DNA of 64,000 nt from CALABS01 sp050260775 (lineage in GTDB: Bacteria > Pseudomonadota > Alphaproteobacteria > Rhodospirillales > Magnetospirillaceae), in contig JBLNCP010000029.1 of assembly GCA_050260775.1 (NCBI GenBank), forward strand, positions 62,001-126,000. Reading direction: 5' to 3'. A program made the position numbers and the translations under genes. The notes beneath the pieces were generated by a model. The model searched no databases and had not been told where the DNA came from. It was given only the letters and a program-made list of their open reading frames with translations. Of this stretch, positions 8,642 to 16,240 are shown one piece after another; position 1 is the stretch's first letter, and every line of letters begins with the position of its first letter.

Positions 8642-9220
8642 ATGCTGAACGGCATCAAGGGCCACGAGGTTACGTCCCGGACACTGTTCGCGCCGGTGAG
8701 GGCGCGGTCACAGGACGGAGTGCCCGACACCGATACCGCGGGTGAGGCCGCGGATTCCGACCGGGACTCCGCCGCGCGGCAGGCGCTGGATGCGATCAAG
8801 CAGGCCAAGCGCGACCTCAAGGCGCAGCGCAAGGCGGCGGCCCGCGAGAAGATCGAACGCATCAAGCGGCAAATCGATGCCCTGCGGCGTTTCGCCGTCG
8901 GCAACCCCAAGGCCATCGCCCGCGAAGCCGCACGGCTGGCCCGCCAGCTCGGTGGTGCCGTCGCCGAGGTGGCGGCCCAGGCCAAGCCGGGGGCCGGGTT
9001 GCCCTCCGAAAGTCAAGAATGGGTGCCGACCGCCGAGTTCCGGCGCGAGATGCATTCCCTCTTCAATCACTTGAAGCGGGTGGTGCGGGAACAGCGTGAG
9101 CAGCACGCGCGAAACGGCCGTCCAGACCGCGAATACGACCTGCTGGAGCGCAGCGTCAGCCAGGCAGGCCTGACAATGGTCACGCTCGACGCGGCGGCGC
9201 CGACCGACATCGTCGTCTGA
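8642..9220 (+). CDS. Hypothetical coiled-coil protein
   Basis: I do not recognise a family for this 192-residue protein. Residues 40-85 are a highly charged Lys/Arg/Glu-rich helix with heptad-like spacing, probably a coiled coil; residues 90-120 are alanine-rich, and the C-terminal part is mixed and polar. There is no signal peptide, membrane segment or catalytic motif. The ATG is preceded by AGGGAGG at good spacing, favouring it over a TTG start 60 bases upstream. It is a monocistronic gene between two terminator hairpins. A structural or regulatory role is possible but not shown. Confidence 0.7.
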   Translation: MLNGIKGHEVTSRTLFAPVRARSQDGVPDTDTAGEAADSDRDSAARQALDAIKQAKRDLKAQRKAAAREKIERIKRQIDALRRFAVGNPKAIAREAARLARQLGGAVAEVAAQAKPGAGLPSESQEWVPTAEFRREMHSLFNHLKRVVREQREQHARNGRPDREYDLLERSVSQAGLTMVTLDAAAPTDIVV

Positions 9221-9228
9221 AATGGCGA

Positions 9229-9254
9229 AGCCCGCCGCGGTCCGGCGGCGGGCT
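9229..9254. terminator. Hairpin between convergent genes
   Basis: A 10-bp perfect stem AGCCCGCCGC/GCGGCGGGCT with a 6-base loop sits 8 bases after the stop of the coiled-coil gene. The T tract is poor, but the placement between convergent genes suits a bidirectional terminator. Confidence 0.6.
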
Positions 9255-9305
9255 CCTCTGGACGTTCCTCGATCTTGTTGCCTTACGGCAGGCTGGCTTG
9301 TTGCG

Positions 9306-9590
9306 TTACGCCAGGCTGGCGACGCGCTCCTCGAAGTCCTGCACCAGCGTGTCCCATTCGTCGTCGATCTCGGCCCTCAGATCGTCCCAGGTGCCGTCGG
9401 GCTCGTCATAGAGGGCTTCCAGCTTTTCCCGGACCCGGTCTCGGCGACCTTCCAGGAAAGTGAGGCGGCTGGCCAGTTCCATCTTGAGGCCGTCGGAACT
9501 TTCGCCCAGCCGGATCTTGACGCTTTCGATCTGGAGCGACAGGTCGCGCACCCGCTGCTCCATGGCTCGTTGGTAGGCTTCCCTGCCCAT
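9306..9590 (-). CDS. Small coiled-coil protein (sll1863 stress-protein-like)
   Basis: A 94-residue, almost entirely helical protein with alternating charges; the C-terminal half has TWDDLRAEIDDEWDTLVQDF, resembling the WDELK...V..AW pattern of small sll1863-like coiled-coil proteins sometimes linked to stress. No membrane segment or enzyme motif is seen. The ATG at 9590 is preceded by GGAGAGGTG; a longer version upstream would include a low-complexity leader and is not favoured. It is convergent with the preceding coiled-coil gene and shares the hairpin between them. Function unknown. Confidence 0.65.
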   Translation of the reverse strand: MGREAYQRAMEQRVRDLSLQIESVKIRLGESSDGLKMELASRLTFLEGRRDRVREKLEALYDEPDGTWDDLRAEIDDEWDTLVQDFEERVASLA

Positions 9591-9704
9591 CTGCACCTCT
9601 CCGCTCGGCGTCGGGGACGTGTCAAGGCTGCCCCTTGGGGGCGGCCTGGGGCAAGCGAGCAAGAGGGATAGGCCCACCTCCTTCGAGGGATTCCGGATGC
9701 GCCC

Positions 9705-9782
9705 GGTCAGAGGATGTCGAGCACGCTCTCGGTCAGAGGATGTCGAGCACGCTCTCAGTCAGAGGATGTCGAGCACGCTCTC
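9705..9782. repeat. 26-bp tandem repeat, three copies, at the 3' end of the ArsC gene
   Basis: Three head-to-tail copies of a 26-bp unit (core GTCAGAGGATGTCGAGCACG); copies 1 and 2 are identical and copy 3 differs at its first base. The third copy contains the last codons and the TGA of the ArsC gene on the minus strand, so the array is an amplification of that gene's tail (reading ESVLDIL-stop) into downstream DNA. Because 26 is not a multiple of 3, the extra copies lie in other frames and are not translated with ArsC. Confidence 0.9.
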
Positions 9783-10100
9783 CGGCGGCCGTCCCACCCG
9801 GGCGCGGTCGCCGGCCACCACGATCGGGCGTTCGATGATGGCGGGATTGGCCACCATGGCCCGGATCAGCGCCGGCTCGTCCAGGGCGGCGGGGTCGATG
9901 CCCGCTTCGGCGGCTTCCTTCTTGCGGACCAGGTCGCGCGCCGGGATGCCCAGCAGCGCCAGGATGCGGGACAGCTCCTCGGCGCCCGGCGGGGACTTGA
10001 GGTATTCGACCACGGTGGGGGCGACGCCCTTGTCCTCGATCAGCTTCAACGTCTCGCGCGACTTGGAGCAGCGCGGGTTGTGATAGATGGTCACCGGCAT
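9759..10100 (-). CDS. arsC: Arsenate reductase family protein (glutaredoxin-dependent ArsC/YfgD type)
   Basis: A 113-residue thioredoxin-fold protein. Residues 3-20 contain IYHNPRCSKSRETL, with Cys11 as the nucleophile, and the C-terminal half has the conserved arginines in IIERPIVV and the following RARVGRPPE. In the family, the cysteine attacks arsenate and is regenerated with glutathione and glutaredoxin, giving arsenite in the cytosol. No arsenite pump or ArsR lies beside it, so the close relative YfgD, with an unproven role, is an alternative. The start at 10100 gives the normal N-terminus. The gene end is embedded in the 26-bp tandem repeat. Confidence 0.85.
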   Translation of the reverse strand: MPVTIYHNPRCSKSRETLKLIEDKGVAPTVVEYLKSPPGAEELSRILALLGIPARDLVRKKEAAEAGIDPAALDEPALIRAMVANPAIIERPIVVAGDRARVGRPPESVLDIL

Positions 10101-10142
10101 GGTCTGCGCCTCCTTCAAGGCGGCCAGTCTACAGGGATGGGG

Positions 10143-12296
10143 TCACTTCGTCAGCGACAGGAACAGGCGCGTCAGCTTTTCCGGCAGCCGCCCGATCTGG
10201 TCGACCACCGTGTAGCCGTTCTTGCCGAACACGTCGGCGACGTAGGCGTCCGCCTTGGTGTCCAGCGTCATGCAGAAGGTGGCGATGCCGCGGGCGCGCA
10301 ACTCTCCCACCGCCATGTGGGTATCGGCCTTGAGGTAGTCGTCGTCGTCGACGTCGATGTCGGCCGGCTCGCCGTCGGACAGCAGCAGCAGCAGCTTCTT
10401 GGCCTCGCGGCGGTCGTCGAGGATGGAGCCGGCATGCCGCAGCGCCGCGCCCATGCGGGTGGCGAGCCCGGCCTCCATGGCGGCGAGACGGCCCTTGGTG
10501 ACCGGATCCCAGGGCTCCTCGAATTCCTTGAAATGGACGTAGCGCACCTGATGGCGGCTCTTGGAGGCGAAGCCGGCGATGGCGAAGGCGTCGCCCAGGC
10601 GCTCCACCGCCCAGGCGAGCAGGGCGGTGGCCTCCTGGCCGAGCTGCAGCAGGGTGGTCTCGCCGCCCGGCACCTTGTCGTTCAGCGACTGCGACAGGTC
10701 GAGCAGCAGCAGCACGGCGATGTCGCGGCCGTCGGGGACGTGGTGCTGGTAGATCCTGAGGTCCGGCTCCCTGCCGGCCTTGAGCTCCACGGCCGCCCGC
10801 ACCACGCCGTCCAGGTCGAGTTCGTCGCCGCTCGCCTGCCCGCGGACGCGGCGGCGGTGCTGCGGCTTCAGGCGGTCGATCACCTGGCGGATGCGCCGGG
10901 CCAGCGCCTGGTGGCGGTCGAGCAGGCGGTCGATCTCGGCGCCATCGCCGATCCTCGGCGTCGTCTCGTAGACGGTGGTCCAGTCGGGGCGGTAATCGTC
11001 GGCCTCGGCATCCCATTCCGGGTAATGGACCGGCAGGCGCATGTCGAGCAGCGGCGGCTCCTCGGTGCCGTGGTCGGAATGGAAGTCGTCCTTGCTGTCG
11101 GTGTCCTCCAGGAAGCGCCAGATCCAGCGGTTGTCGTCGCGGTAGGGCACCACGGTGTCCTCGAACCAGATGCGGGGCTCGCGGAAGTCCGGGGTGCGGA
11201 TGCGCGGCAGCAGGGCCACGCCGAGGCGGGCGCTGAGGTCGGGATCGAGCGGATCCTTCGCCATCTCGTCCTCGAAGCGGGCGATGAACTCGGCGAACAC
11301 CGGGTCGCCGTGGCGGTATTCCGGATCCAGCAGGGCGCGTGACAGCCGGGCCAGGCGGTGGCGGATGGTGGAGTAGCCCTCGGGCACCGCGCCGGCGCGC
11401 GGGATCGGGTGCAGCCGCCGCCACAGCCTCAGCAGGCCGGGGTGGCGGGCGGCGGCCAGGCGCTCGACCCGGGTGTCCTCGAACACCTCGATGGCGAGGT
11501 GCTGGAGCTGGCTGTAATTGTCGGCGAGATAGGGCCGGCTCCACAGCCGGTGGGCGGCGAGGTGGGCGGCCATGGCGCGGTAGCGGTCGAGCGCCGACAC
11601 GCCGCCCGCGTCGTCGAGCACGTCGGGGAAGTGGAAGCCCTGCTTGTCGATGAAGGGATGCGGCCGCCGCGCCTGCTCGCCGACGGGGGTGAAGGCGCGG
11701 ATCTGGACGTCCAGGTCCCAGAACGCCCGCAGCGTGAAACGCAGCTGGCGCTCGACGTCGACCAGCAGGGTGCCGTGGCGCTGGCGCTGCAGCGCCGCCT
11801 GGGAATCGGCGGTTTCCAGCGCGAAGAACAGCGCGACGTGATCGGGCTGGCTCTTGTAGGTGGAGATGCCGAACTCGATCCAGCGGGCCAGCCCGGCGAT
11901 CCCCACCATCTCCAAGAGGTGCGGCAGGTGGTCGATCAGCGGCGCGAGGCCGGGGCGGGCCAACTGCGCCATGCGGCGGGCCAGCGAGAACCAGGCGCGC
12001 ACCGCGGTGGCGTCCTCGACGCGGCGCGCCACCGCCGGCAGCACCGACAGGAACGCCTCCTCGACCGCGAGCTCGGGCACGGCGGCAAGGTAGGCGGCGG
12101 TCTCGGCCGCAGGCGCGATGATGCTCTCGTCGGCGGCCACCGCCGCGTCGGGCACGGCGTCGAGGAAGGCCAGCACCGGCCCCTGGCCGCGGCCGAGCGC
12201 CGCCATGCGCTCGACACCGCCCTGCCACGCCGCCACTCCTTCGGGAGACAGCAGGCGTTCGGCCTTGGCCAGCGCCTGGGGGTAGATCGCGTCCAT
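10143..12296 (-). CDS. VWA-domain protein of the CbbO/NorD family
   Basis: A 717-residue protein. The N-terminal 480 residues are helical and rich in arginine and leucine; the last 190 residues form a von Willebrand factor A domain with the metal-ion site LLLLDLSQSLND (DxSxS) and a later LLLSDGEPADID. The partner ATPase gene ends 5 bases upstream. Such pairs act as remodelling machines: CbbQO reactivates Rubisco and NorQD inserts metal into nitric oxide reductase. Neither Rubisco nor nor genes are in the window, so the client cannot be named. Length is between typical NorD and CbbO. Confidence 0.85.
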   Translation of the reverse strand: MDAIYPQALAKAERLLSPEGVAAWQGGVERMAALGRGQGPVLAFLDAVPDAAVAADESIIAPAAETAAYLAAVPELAVEEAFLSVLPAVARRVEDATAVRAWFSLARRMAQLARPGLAPLIDHLPHLLEMVGIAGLARWIEFGISTYKSQPDHVALFFALETADSQAALQRQRHGTLLVDVERQLRFTLRAFWDLDVQIRAFTPVGEQARRPHPFIDKQGFHFPDVLDDAGGVSALDRYRAMAAHLAAHRLWSRPYLADNYSQLQHLAIEVFEDTRVERLAAARHPGLLRLWRRLHPIPRAGAVPEGYSTIRHRLARLSRALLDPEYRHGDPVFAEFIARFEDEMAKDPLDPDLSARLGVALLPRIRTPDFREPRIWFEDTVVPYRDDNRWIWRFLEDTDSKDDFHSDHGTEEPPLLDMRLPVHYPEWDAEADDYRPDWTTVYETTPRIGDGAEIDRLLDRHQALARRIRQVIDRLKPQHRRRVRGQASGDELDLDGVVRAAVELKAGREPDLRIYQHHVPDGRDIAVLLLLDLSQSLNDKVPGGETTLLQLGQEATALLAWAVERLGDAFAIAGFASKSRHQVRYVHFKEFEEPWDPVTKGRLAAMEAGLATRMGAALRHAGSILDDRREAKKLLLLLSDGEPADIDVDDDDYLKADTHMAVGELRARGIATFCMTLDTKADAYVADVFGKNGYTVVDQIGRLPEKLTRLFLSLTK

Positions 12297-12301
12297 GGCG
12301 C

Positions 12302-13108
12302 TTACGCCAGCGCCAGGTCCACGGCGTGGGCGAGGGTGGCGCGGATGTCGGGATCGTCGGTGATCGGGGTGGCCAGCGCCATGGCGCAGGCGCGCTCGGG
12401 CGACACCCCCGAGACGATCAGCTTGGCGGCATGGACCAGCAGGCGCGTCGAGGCGCCCTCGTCAAGGCCGTGGCCCTTCAGCGCCCGCGCCTTCTCGGCC
12501 ACCGCCACCAATTTTAGGCTAGTCGCGGGGTCGAGCCCGGATTCGCGGGCGACGATCTCGGCCTCGACCTCGGGGAGGGGATAATCGAAGTCGAGCGCGG
12601 TGAAGCGCTGCTTGGTCGAGGCCTTGAGGTCCTTCATCAGGCTCTGGTAGCCGGGGTTGTACGAGATCACCAGCTGGAAGTCGGGGTGGACGCGCAGCAG
12701 CTCGCCCTTCTTGTCGAGCGGCAGCACCCGGCGATGATCGGTGAGCGGGTGGATGACCACCACGGTGTCCTGGCGGGCCTCGACGATCTCATCCAGGTAG
12801 CAGATGGCGCCGATGCGCGCCGCCACCGTCAGCGGGCCGTCCTGCCAGCGGGTGCCCTCGGCGTCGAGCAGGTAGCGCCCCACCAGATCGGCGGCGGTGA
12901 CGTCCTCGTTGCAGGCGACGGTGACCAGCGGGCGGCCCAGCTTCCACGCCATGTATTCGACGAAGCGCGACTTGCCGCAGCCGGTCGGCCCCTTCAGCAT
13001 CACCGGCAGGCGGTTGTCCCACGCCGCCTCGAACAGCCGGACCTCGTCGGCCTGGGGGCGGTAGTAGGGTTCGTCGGTGATGGCGTATTGCGCGCGGACA
13101 TCGGTCAT
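12302..13108 (-). CDS. MoxR-type AAA+ ATPase, CbbQ/NirQ/NorQ family
   Basis: A 268-residue AAA+ protein with Walker A GPTGCGKS near residue 40, the family stretch VACNEDVTAADLVGRYLLDA, Walker B AICYLDEIVEA, sensor-1 VISYNPGYQ, and the C-terminal lid. It is nearly colinear with CbbQ, NirQ, NorQ and GpvN, which form hexamers that work with a VWA-domain adaptor, here the next gene. It presumably uses ATP to remodel a client enzyme in the cytosol. Sequence alone does not separate the Rubisco from the nitric-oxide-reductase subtype. Confidence 0.92.
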   Translation of the reverse strand: MTDVRAQYAITDEPYYRPQADEVRLFEAAWDNRLPVMLKGPTGCGKSRFVEYMAWKLGRPLVTVACNEDVTAADLVGRYLLDAEGTRWQDGPLTVAARIGAICYLDEIVEARQDTVVVIHPLTDHRRVLPLDKKGELLRVHPDFQLVISYNPGYQSLMKDLKASTKQRFTALDFDYPLPEVEAEIVARESGLDPATSLKLVAVAEKARALKGHGLDEGASTRLLVHAAKLIVSGVSPERACAMALATPITDDPDIRATLAHAVDLALA

Positions 13109-13228
13109 GCGGCCGTCCTCCTGGGTTCGCTTCCATTAACATAGCGAAGGACGGCCGGCAGCGTAGCTCCCCGGGGCGGGGTGGGTGCTCCACTACCCTG
13201 AGGTGGGGCGAGTTTAGCTACCCGAAGC

Positions 13229-13846
13229 TCATGCCAGCGCGATGACCAGCGCCTCGACCAGCGACACCGGTCCCGGCGGGATGCCGGCGCCGGCCAGGGC
13301 CTGGGCAAGGCCGGCCTGGGCGCTGCTGTAGACGCGGCGCTGCACCGCCACCAGCGGGATGCGGGCGCCGTCCTCGCCCTCGAACCAGCGGCGACAGGCG
13401 CCGGCATCGGCCGACAGCACGGCGCGGCAGGGCAGCGGGCGCTGGGCATGGATGAGGCAGGCGCCGTCGTCGAGCAGGGGACAGGGAAGCCGCTCCGCCT
13501 GCCAGCGCTCGACCGGCAGGCGGGCGAGGCGATCCTCGGCGGCGCCGGCGCGGCAGCGGATGCCGGCGCGAGCGGCGGGCGGCAGCGCCTGCACGGCCTC
13601 AACCACCATCATCTCCTCGGCGGCGGTGATCCCCACCACCTGGTGGCAGCACCAGCCGCAGCCCTTGGCGCAGGCGGCTCCGGCGACGGCGGTGGCGATC
13701 TCGGCCTGTCCGAGCGCTTCGGCCATGGCGGACTCGGCCACCGCGATGGCGGCGCGGGCGGCGGCCGTCTCCCCCTGGGCCAGCGCCGCGGCGGCCCGGT
13801 CGCGGGCCTCGGCCTCGATGTCGGCGTAACGGACCGGCTCGGACAT
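13229..13846 (-). CDS. YkgJ-family cysteine-cluster protein
   Basis: A 205-residue protein with the metal-binding signature CAKGCGWCCH near residue 65 and a second set CPLLDDGACLIH...PCR near 125-145. This is the arrangement of the YkgJ/UPF0153 group, proposed to bind zinc or an iron-sulfur centre; most members have no proven activity. An N-terminal alanine-rich helix precedes the domain. The ATG at 13846 follows AGGAG at 8 bases, so it is preferred to a start 18 bases upstream. It is separated from the AAA+/VWA pair by 120 bases and may be its own unit. Confidence 0.8.
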   Translation of the reverse strand: MSEPVRYADIEAEARDRAAAALAQGETAAARAAIAVAESAMAEALGQAEIATAVAGAACAKGCGWCCHQVVGITAAEEMMVVEAVQALPPAARAGIRCRAGAAEDRLARLPVERWQAERLPCPLLDDGACLIHAQRPLPCRAVLSADAGACRRWFEGEDGARIPLVAVQRRVYSSAQAGLAQALAGAGIPPGPVSLVEALVIALA

Positions 13847-13928
13847 GGATAAGCTCCTGCTCATATTCGCGGCCAGCCTACAGGACGACGCGCTGGGAAG
13901 CCAAGGCCGGTTGCGCTAGCTTGCGGCC

Positions 13929-15119
13929 ATGGACATCGACCCCCGCCGTTTCGACCGTCTGCCCGTCCGCGAGCGCAAGCGTGCCCGCGAGGCCCTGGCG
14001 CGCGCCGACGCGCATCCCGACGGCAGCCCGGAGCGCCTGGCGCTGGAGGCCGAGGCGCTGCTGGCCGCCAACGACTTCCATCGCGCGGTGCTGCGCCTAG
14101 AACGGGCCGCCACGCTCGCGCCCGACCAGCCCGGGCTGACCGAGGCCCTGGTCGGCGCCTACCGCCGGGATTCCCGCCACGCCGACGCCGTGCGGCTGGC
14201 GGCCACCGTTGCCGCGCCCGGCCGTGCCCTGCTGTTCGAGATGGCGACGTCGCTGCTGGCGCTGGGCGACTGCGCCCAGGCGCTGGCCATCTTCGACCGT
14301 ATCCTCGCCGAGCGCCCCGATCACGCCGCCTCGTGGCTGGGCAGCCATGCCGCCGCCCTGCATCTGGAGGGTCTCGCCGCCGGACTGGCACGGCTCGACC
14401 GGGCGCTGACCTGTCCCGGCGCCAACAGCCGCTACTGGGTGTATCGCTATGCCTACCATCGGCTGCTGGGCGAGGGCGCGGCCGCCGGGGCGGTGTTCGC
14501 CTCCCGCCTCGCCGACGATCCCCGCCGCCGTCCGCCGGCCGAATCGGTGGACGCCCTGATGCCGCACCTGGCGCCCGACCTGCGTCTCGGCGCGGTGACC
14601 GCCGAGGTGCTGCGCGCGGCGCTGGCCATGGCGACCGGCGGGGGTATGGTGCTGGAATTCGGGGTGCGCTGGGGCACCTCGGTCAACGTGCTGGCCGCGA
14701 GCGCCGGCCAGGAGGTGCACGGCTTCGATTCGTTCGAAGGCCTGCCCGAGGATTGGGGCGCCGAGCGCGCCGGGGTCTTGAGCACCGGCCGGGCGCTGCC
14801 GCCGGTGGCCGCCACCGTCACCCTCCATCCCGGCTGGTTCGAGGACACGCTGCCGCCGTTCCTGGCCGCCCATCCGGGGCCGGTGCGGCTGGTCAACATC
14901 GACAGCGACGTCTATTCCTCGGCCCGCACCGTGCTGACGGCGCTGAAGGAGCGCATCCGGCCGGGCACCATCCTGGTGTTCGACGAGTTCATCGGCAACC
15001 GCACCTGGGCCGAGGACGAATACCGCGCCTTCATGGAATTCGTCGCCGAGACCGGCGCCCGCTTCGAAATTGCCATGGTCTCGCCCTTCACCAAGCAGGT
15101 GGTGGTGCGGGTGCTGTGA
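13929..15119 (+). CDS. TPR-containing TylF-type SAM-dependent methyltransferase
   Basis: A 396-residue protein in two parts. Residues 1-190 form tetratricopeptide-like helical pairs (for example ALLFEMATSLLALGDCAQAL and the following AIFDRILAERP). Residues 215-396 are a methyltransferase with VLEFGVRWGTSVNVLA as the SAM loop, HGFDSFEGLPEDWG, and NIDSDVYSSARTVL carrying acidic metal-ligand candidates; this pattern matches the TylF/MycF O-methyltransferases of sugars. The substrate is unknown. The protein is unlike the antibiotic-pathway enzymes in having the TPR front, which suggests a protein or glycan partner. It stands alone, with no pathway neighbours. Confidence 0.75.
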   Translation: MDIDPRRFDRLPVRERKRAREALARADAHPDGSPERLALEAEALLAANDFHRAVLRLERAATLAPDQPGLTEALVGAYRRDSRHADAVRLAATVAAPGRALLFEMATSLLALGDCAQALAIFDRILAERPDHAASWLGSHAAALHLEGLAAGLARLDRALTCPGANSRYWVYRYAYHRLLGEGAAAGAVFASRLADDPRRRPPAESVDALMPHLAPDLRLGAVTAEVLRAALAMATGGGMVLEFGVRWGTSVNVLAASAGQEVHGFDSFEGLPEDWGAERAGVLSTGRALPPVAATVTLHPGWFEDTLPPFLAAHPGPVRLVNIDSDVYSSARTVLTALKERIRPGTILVFDEFIGNRTWAEDEYRAFMEFVAETGARFEIAMVSPFTKQVVVRVL

Positions 15120-15124
15120 GGCCT

Positions 15125-15218
15125 GTCATCCCGACGACCGGCGGGAGGAGGGACCTCGTACGGCGGGGCCATTCTCAGGCGGGGCCGGACGAGATCCCTC
15201 GCGTCCGCTCGGGATGAC
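15125..15218. repeat. 94-bp intergenic palindromic element, family B
   Basis: Begins GTCATCCCGACGACCG and ends CGCTCGGGATGAC, with inner arms GAGGGACCTCGT and ACGAGATCCCTC. Same ends, same inner arms and exactly the same length as elements at 44093, 47599 and 57703. It could form a long hairpin downstream of the methyltransferase gene. Confidence 0.85.
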
Positions 15219-15262
15219 AGTATTGGGGGCTATCCAATGTGCGCGTCCGCTGGCGCCAAACT

Positions 15263-15290
15263 GGACCCTCGGGTCAAGCCCGAGGGTGAC
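15263..15290. repeat. Short hairpin element, family C
   Basis: GGACCCTCGGG and CCCGAGGGT flank the loop TCAAG. The same core, ACCCTCGGG(T/C)CAAGCCCGAGGGTGAC in two parts, recurs at 35410-35435, and shorter variants around GGGTCAAGCCC occur at 28411 and 30211. Confidence 0.75.
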
Positions 15291-15313
15291 GAGAGGGGCG
15301 GCGGGTGACCAAG

Positions 15314-15343
15314 AAAAAAGGCCCTCCCCGAAGGGAGGGCCTT
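15314..15343 (-). terminator. Rho-independent terminator of ctrA
   Basis: On the minus strand an 11-bp stem AAGGCCCTCCC/GGGAGGGCCTT with a TTCG loop runs into a T-rich tail, 5 bases after the ctrA stop. Confidence 0.93.
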
Positions 15344-15347
15344 GGTC

Positions 15348-16076
15348 TTACGCGGCCGGCATTCCCTGGCCCTGCGCCTCGCGCGGGCGCGCGGGCGCGC
15401 CGTCAGGGTCGCGCAGCACGTAGCCGCGGCCCCACACCGTCTCGATGTAGCTGTCGCCGCCGGTGGCGGTGGCCAGCTTCTTGCGAAGCTTGCAGATGAA
15501 GACGTCGATGATCTTCAGCTCGGGCTCGTCGATGCCGCCGTAGAGGTGGTTGAGGAACTGCTCCTTGGTCAGCGTCTGGCCCTTGCGCAGGCTCAGGAGC
15601 TCGAGGATGCCGTATTCCTTGGCGGTCAGGTGCAGCGGCTCGCCGTCGACCTCGACGGTGCGGGTGTCGAGGTTGACCCCCAGCTTGCCGGTGCGGATGA
15701 CCGACTGGGCATGGCCCTTGGAGCGGCGGACGATGGCCTGGATACGCGCCACCAATTCGCCGCGATCGAAGGGCTTTGTAAGATAGTCGTCGGCGCCGGT
15801 GCCCAGGCCCTTGATCTTCTTGTCGGGCTCGGTCAGCCCCGACAGGATCAGGACCGGGGTTTCCACCCGGGCCGCGCGCAGGCGCCGCAGCACCTCATAG
15901 CCGTCCATGTCGGGCAGCATCAGGTCCAGCAGGATGATGTCGTAATCGTACAGCTTGCCGATCTCGAGACCATCCTCGCCAAGCGCCGTCGTATCGACGA
16001 CCATTCCTTCGGCCTTGAGCATCGTCTCGATGACCTGGGCCATCATTCGGTCGTCTTCGACTACCAGCACTCGCAT
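15348..16076 (-). CDS. ctrA: Cell-cycle/motility response regulator CtrA
   Basis: A 242-residue OmpR-type regulator. The receiver domain (1-118) has the phosphoacceptor Asp51 in IILLDLMLP, the acidic pair in VVEDD, and Lys in YLTKPF. The winged-helix DNA-binding domain (125-230) contains LTAKEYGILELL and the recognition region IIDVFICKLRKKL with the ETVWGRGYVL wing, which is near-invariant in CtrA. In Caulobacter CtrA controls replication and division; in Rhodospirillales it mainly controls flagella and chemotaxis. Its position divergent from fliI-fliJ fits that role. A TTAACCAT half-site upstream may mean autoregulation. The C-terminus has a Pro/Ala/Gln-rich tail. Confidence 0.95.
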   Translation of the reverse strand: MRVLVVEDDRMMAQVIETMLKAEGMVVDTTALGEDGLEIGKLYDYDIILLDLMLPDMDGYEVLRRLRAARVETPVLILSGLTEPDKKIKGLGTGADDYLTKPFDRGELVARIQAIVRRSKGHAQSVIRTGKLGVNLDTRTVEVDGEPLHLTAKEYGILELLSLRKGQTLTKEQFLNHLYGGIDEPELKIIDVFICKLRKKLATATGGDSYIETVWGRGYVLRDPDGAPARPREAQGQGMPAA

Positions 16077-16113
16077 CTGCGGTATCCCGTTTTAGCGGTG
16101 TATTGAGGATGGG

Positions 16114-16121
16114 TTAACCAT
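16114..16121 (+). promoter_or_regulatory. Candidate CtrA half-site TTAACCAT
   Basis: The octamer TTAACCAT, a known CtrA half-site form, lies in the 164-bp gap between ctrA and fliI, 38 bases upstream of the ctrA start. No second TTAA at the classical spacing is present, so it is only a candidate. Confidence 0.45.
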
Positions 16122-16240
16122 AAGGGGGTATTTTGGCGACTTCAAGGCGCAGGGCAACCAACCCCCTCACGACAAAGGGTAATTCTTCACCCGATCGCGT
16201 TTGAGCCCTCCCCGAAAGGCTGGATTTTGGAGCCCACAGG

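Noticed and set aside
9705..9782. CRISPR array
   Set aside because: The repeats are directly adjacent without spacers and derive from the end of a gene.
10143..13108. Magnesium chelatase or cobaltochelatase subunits
   Set aside because: The AAA+/VWA pair resembles BchID or CobST in outline, but the ATPase has the specific CbbQ/NorQ sequence pattern.
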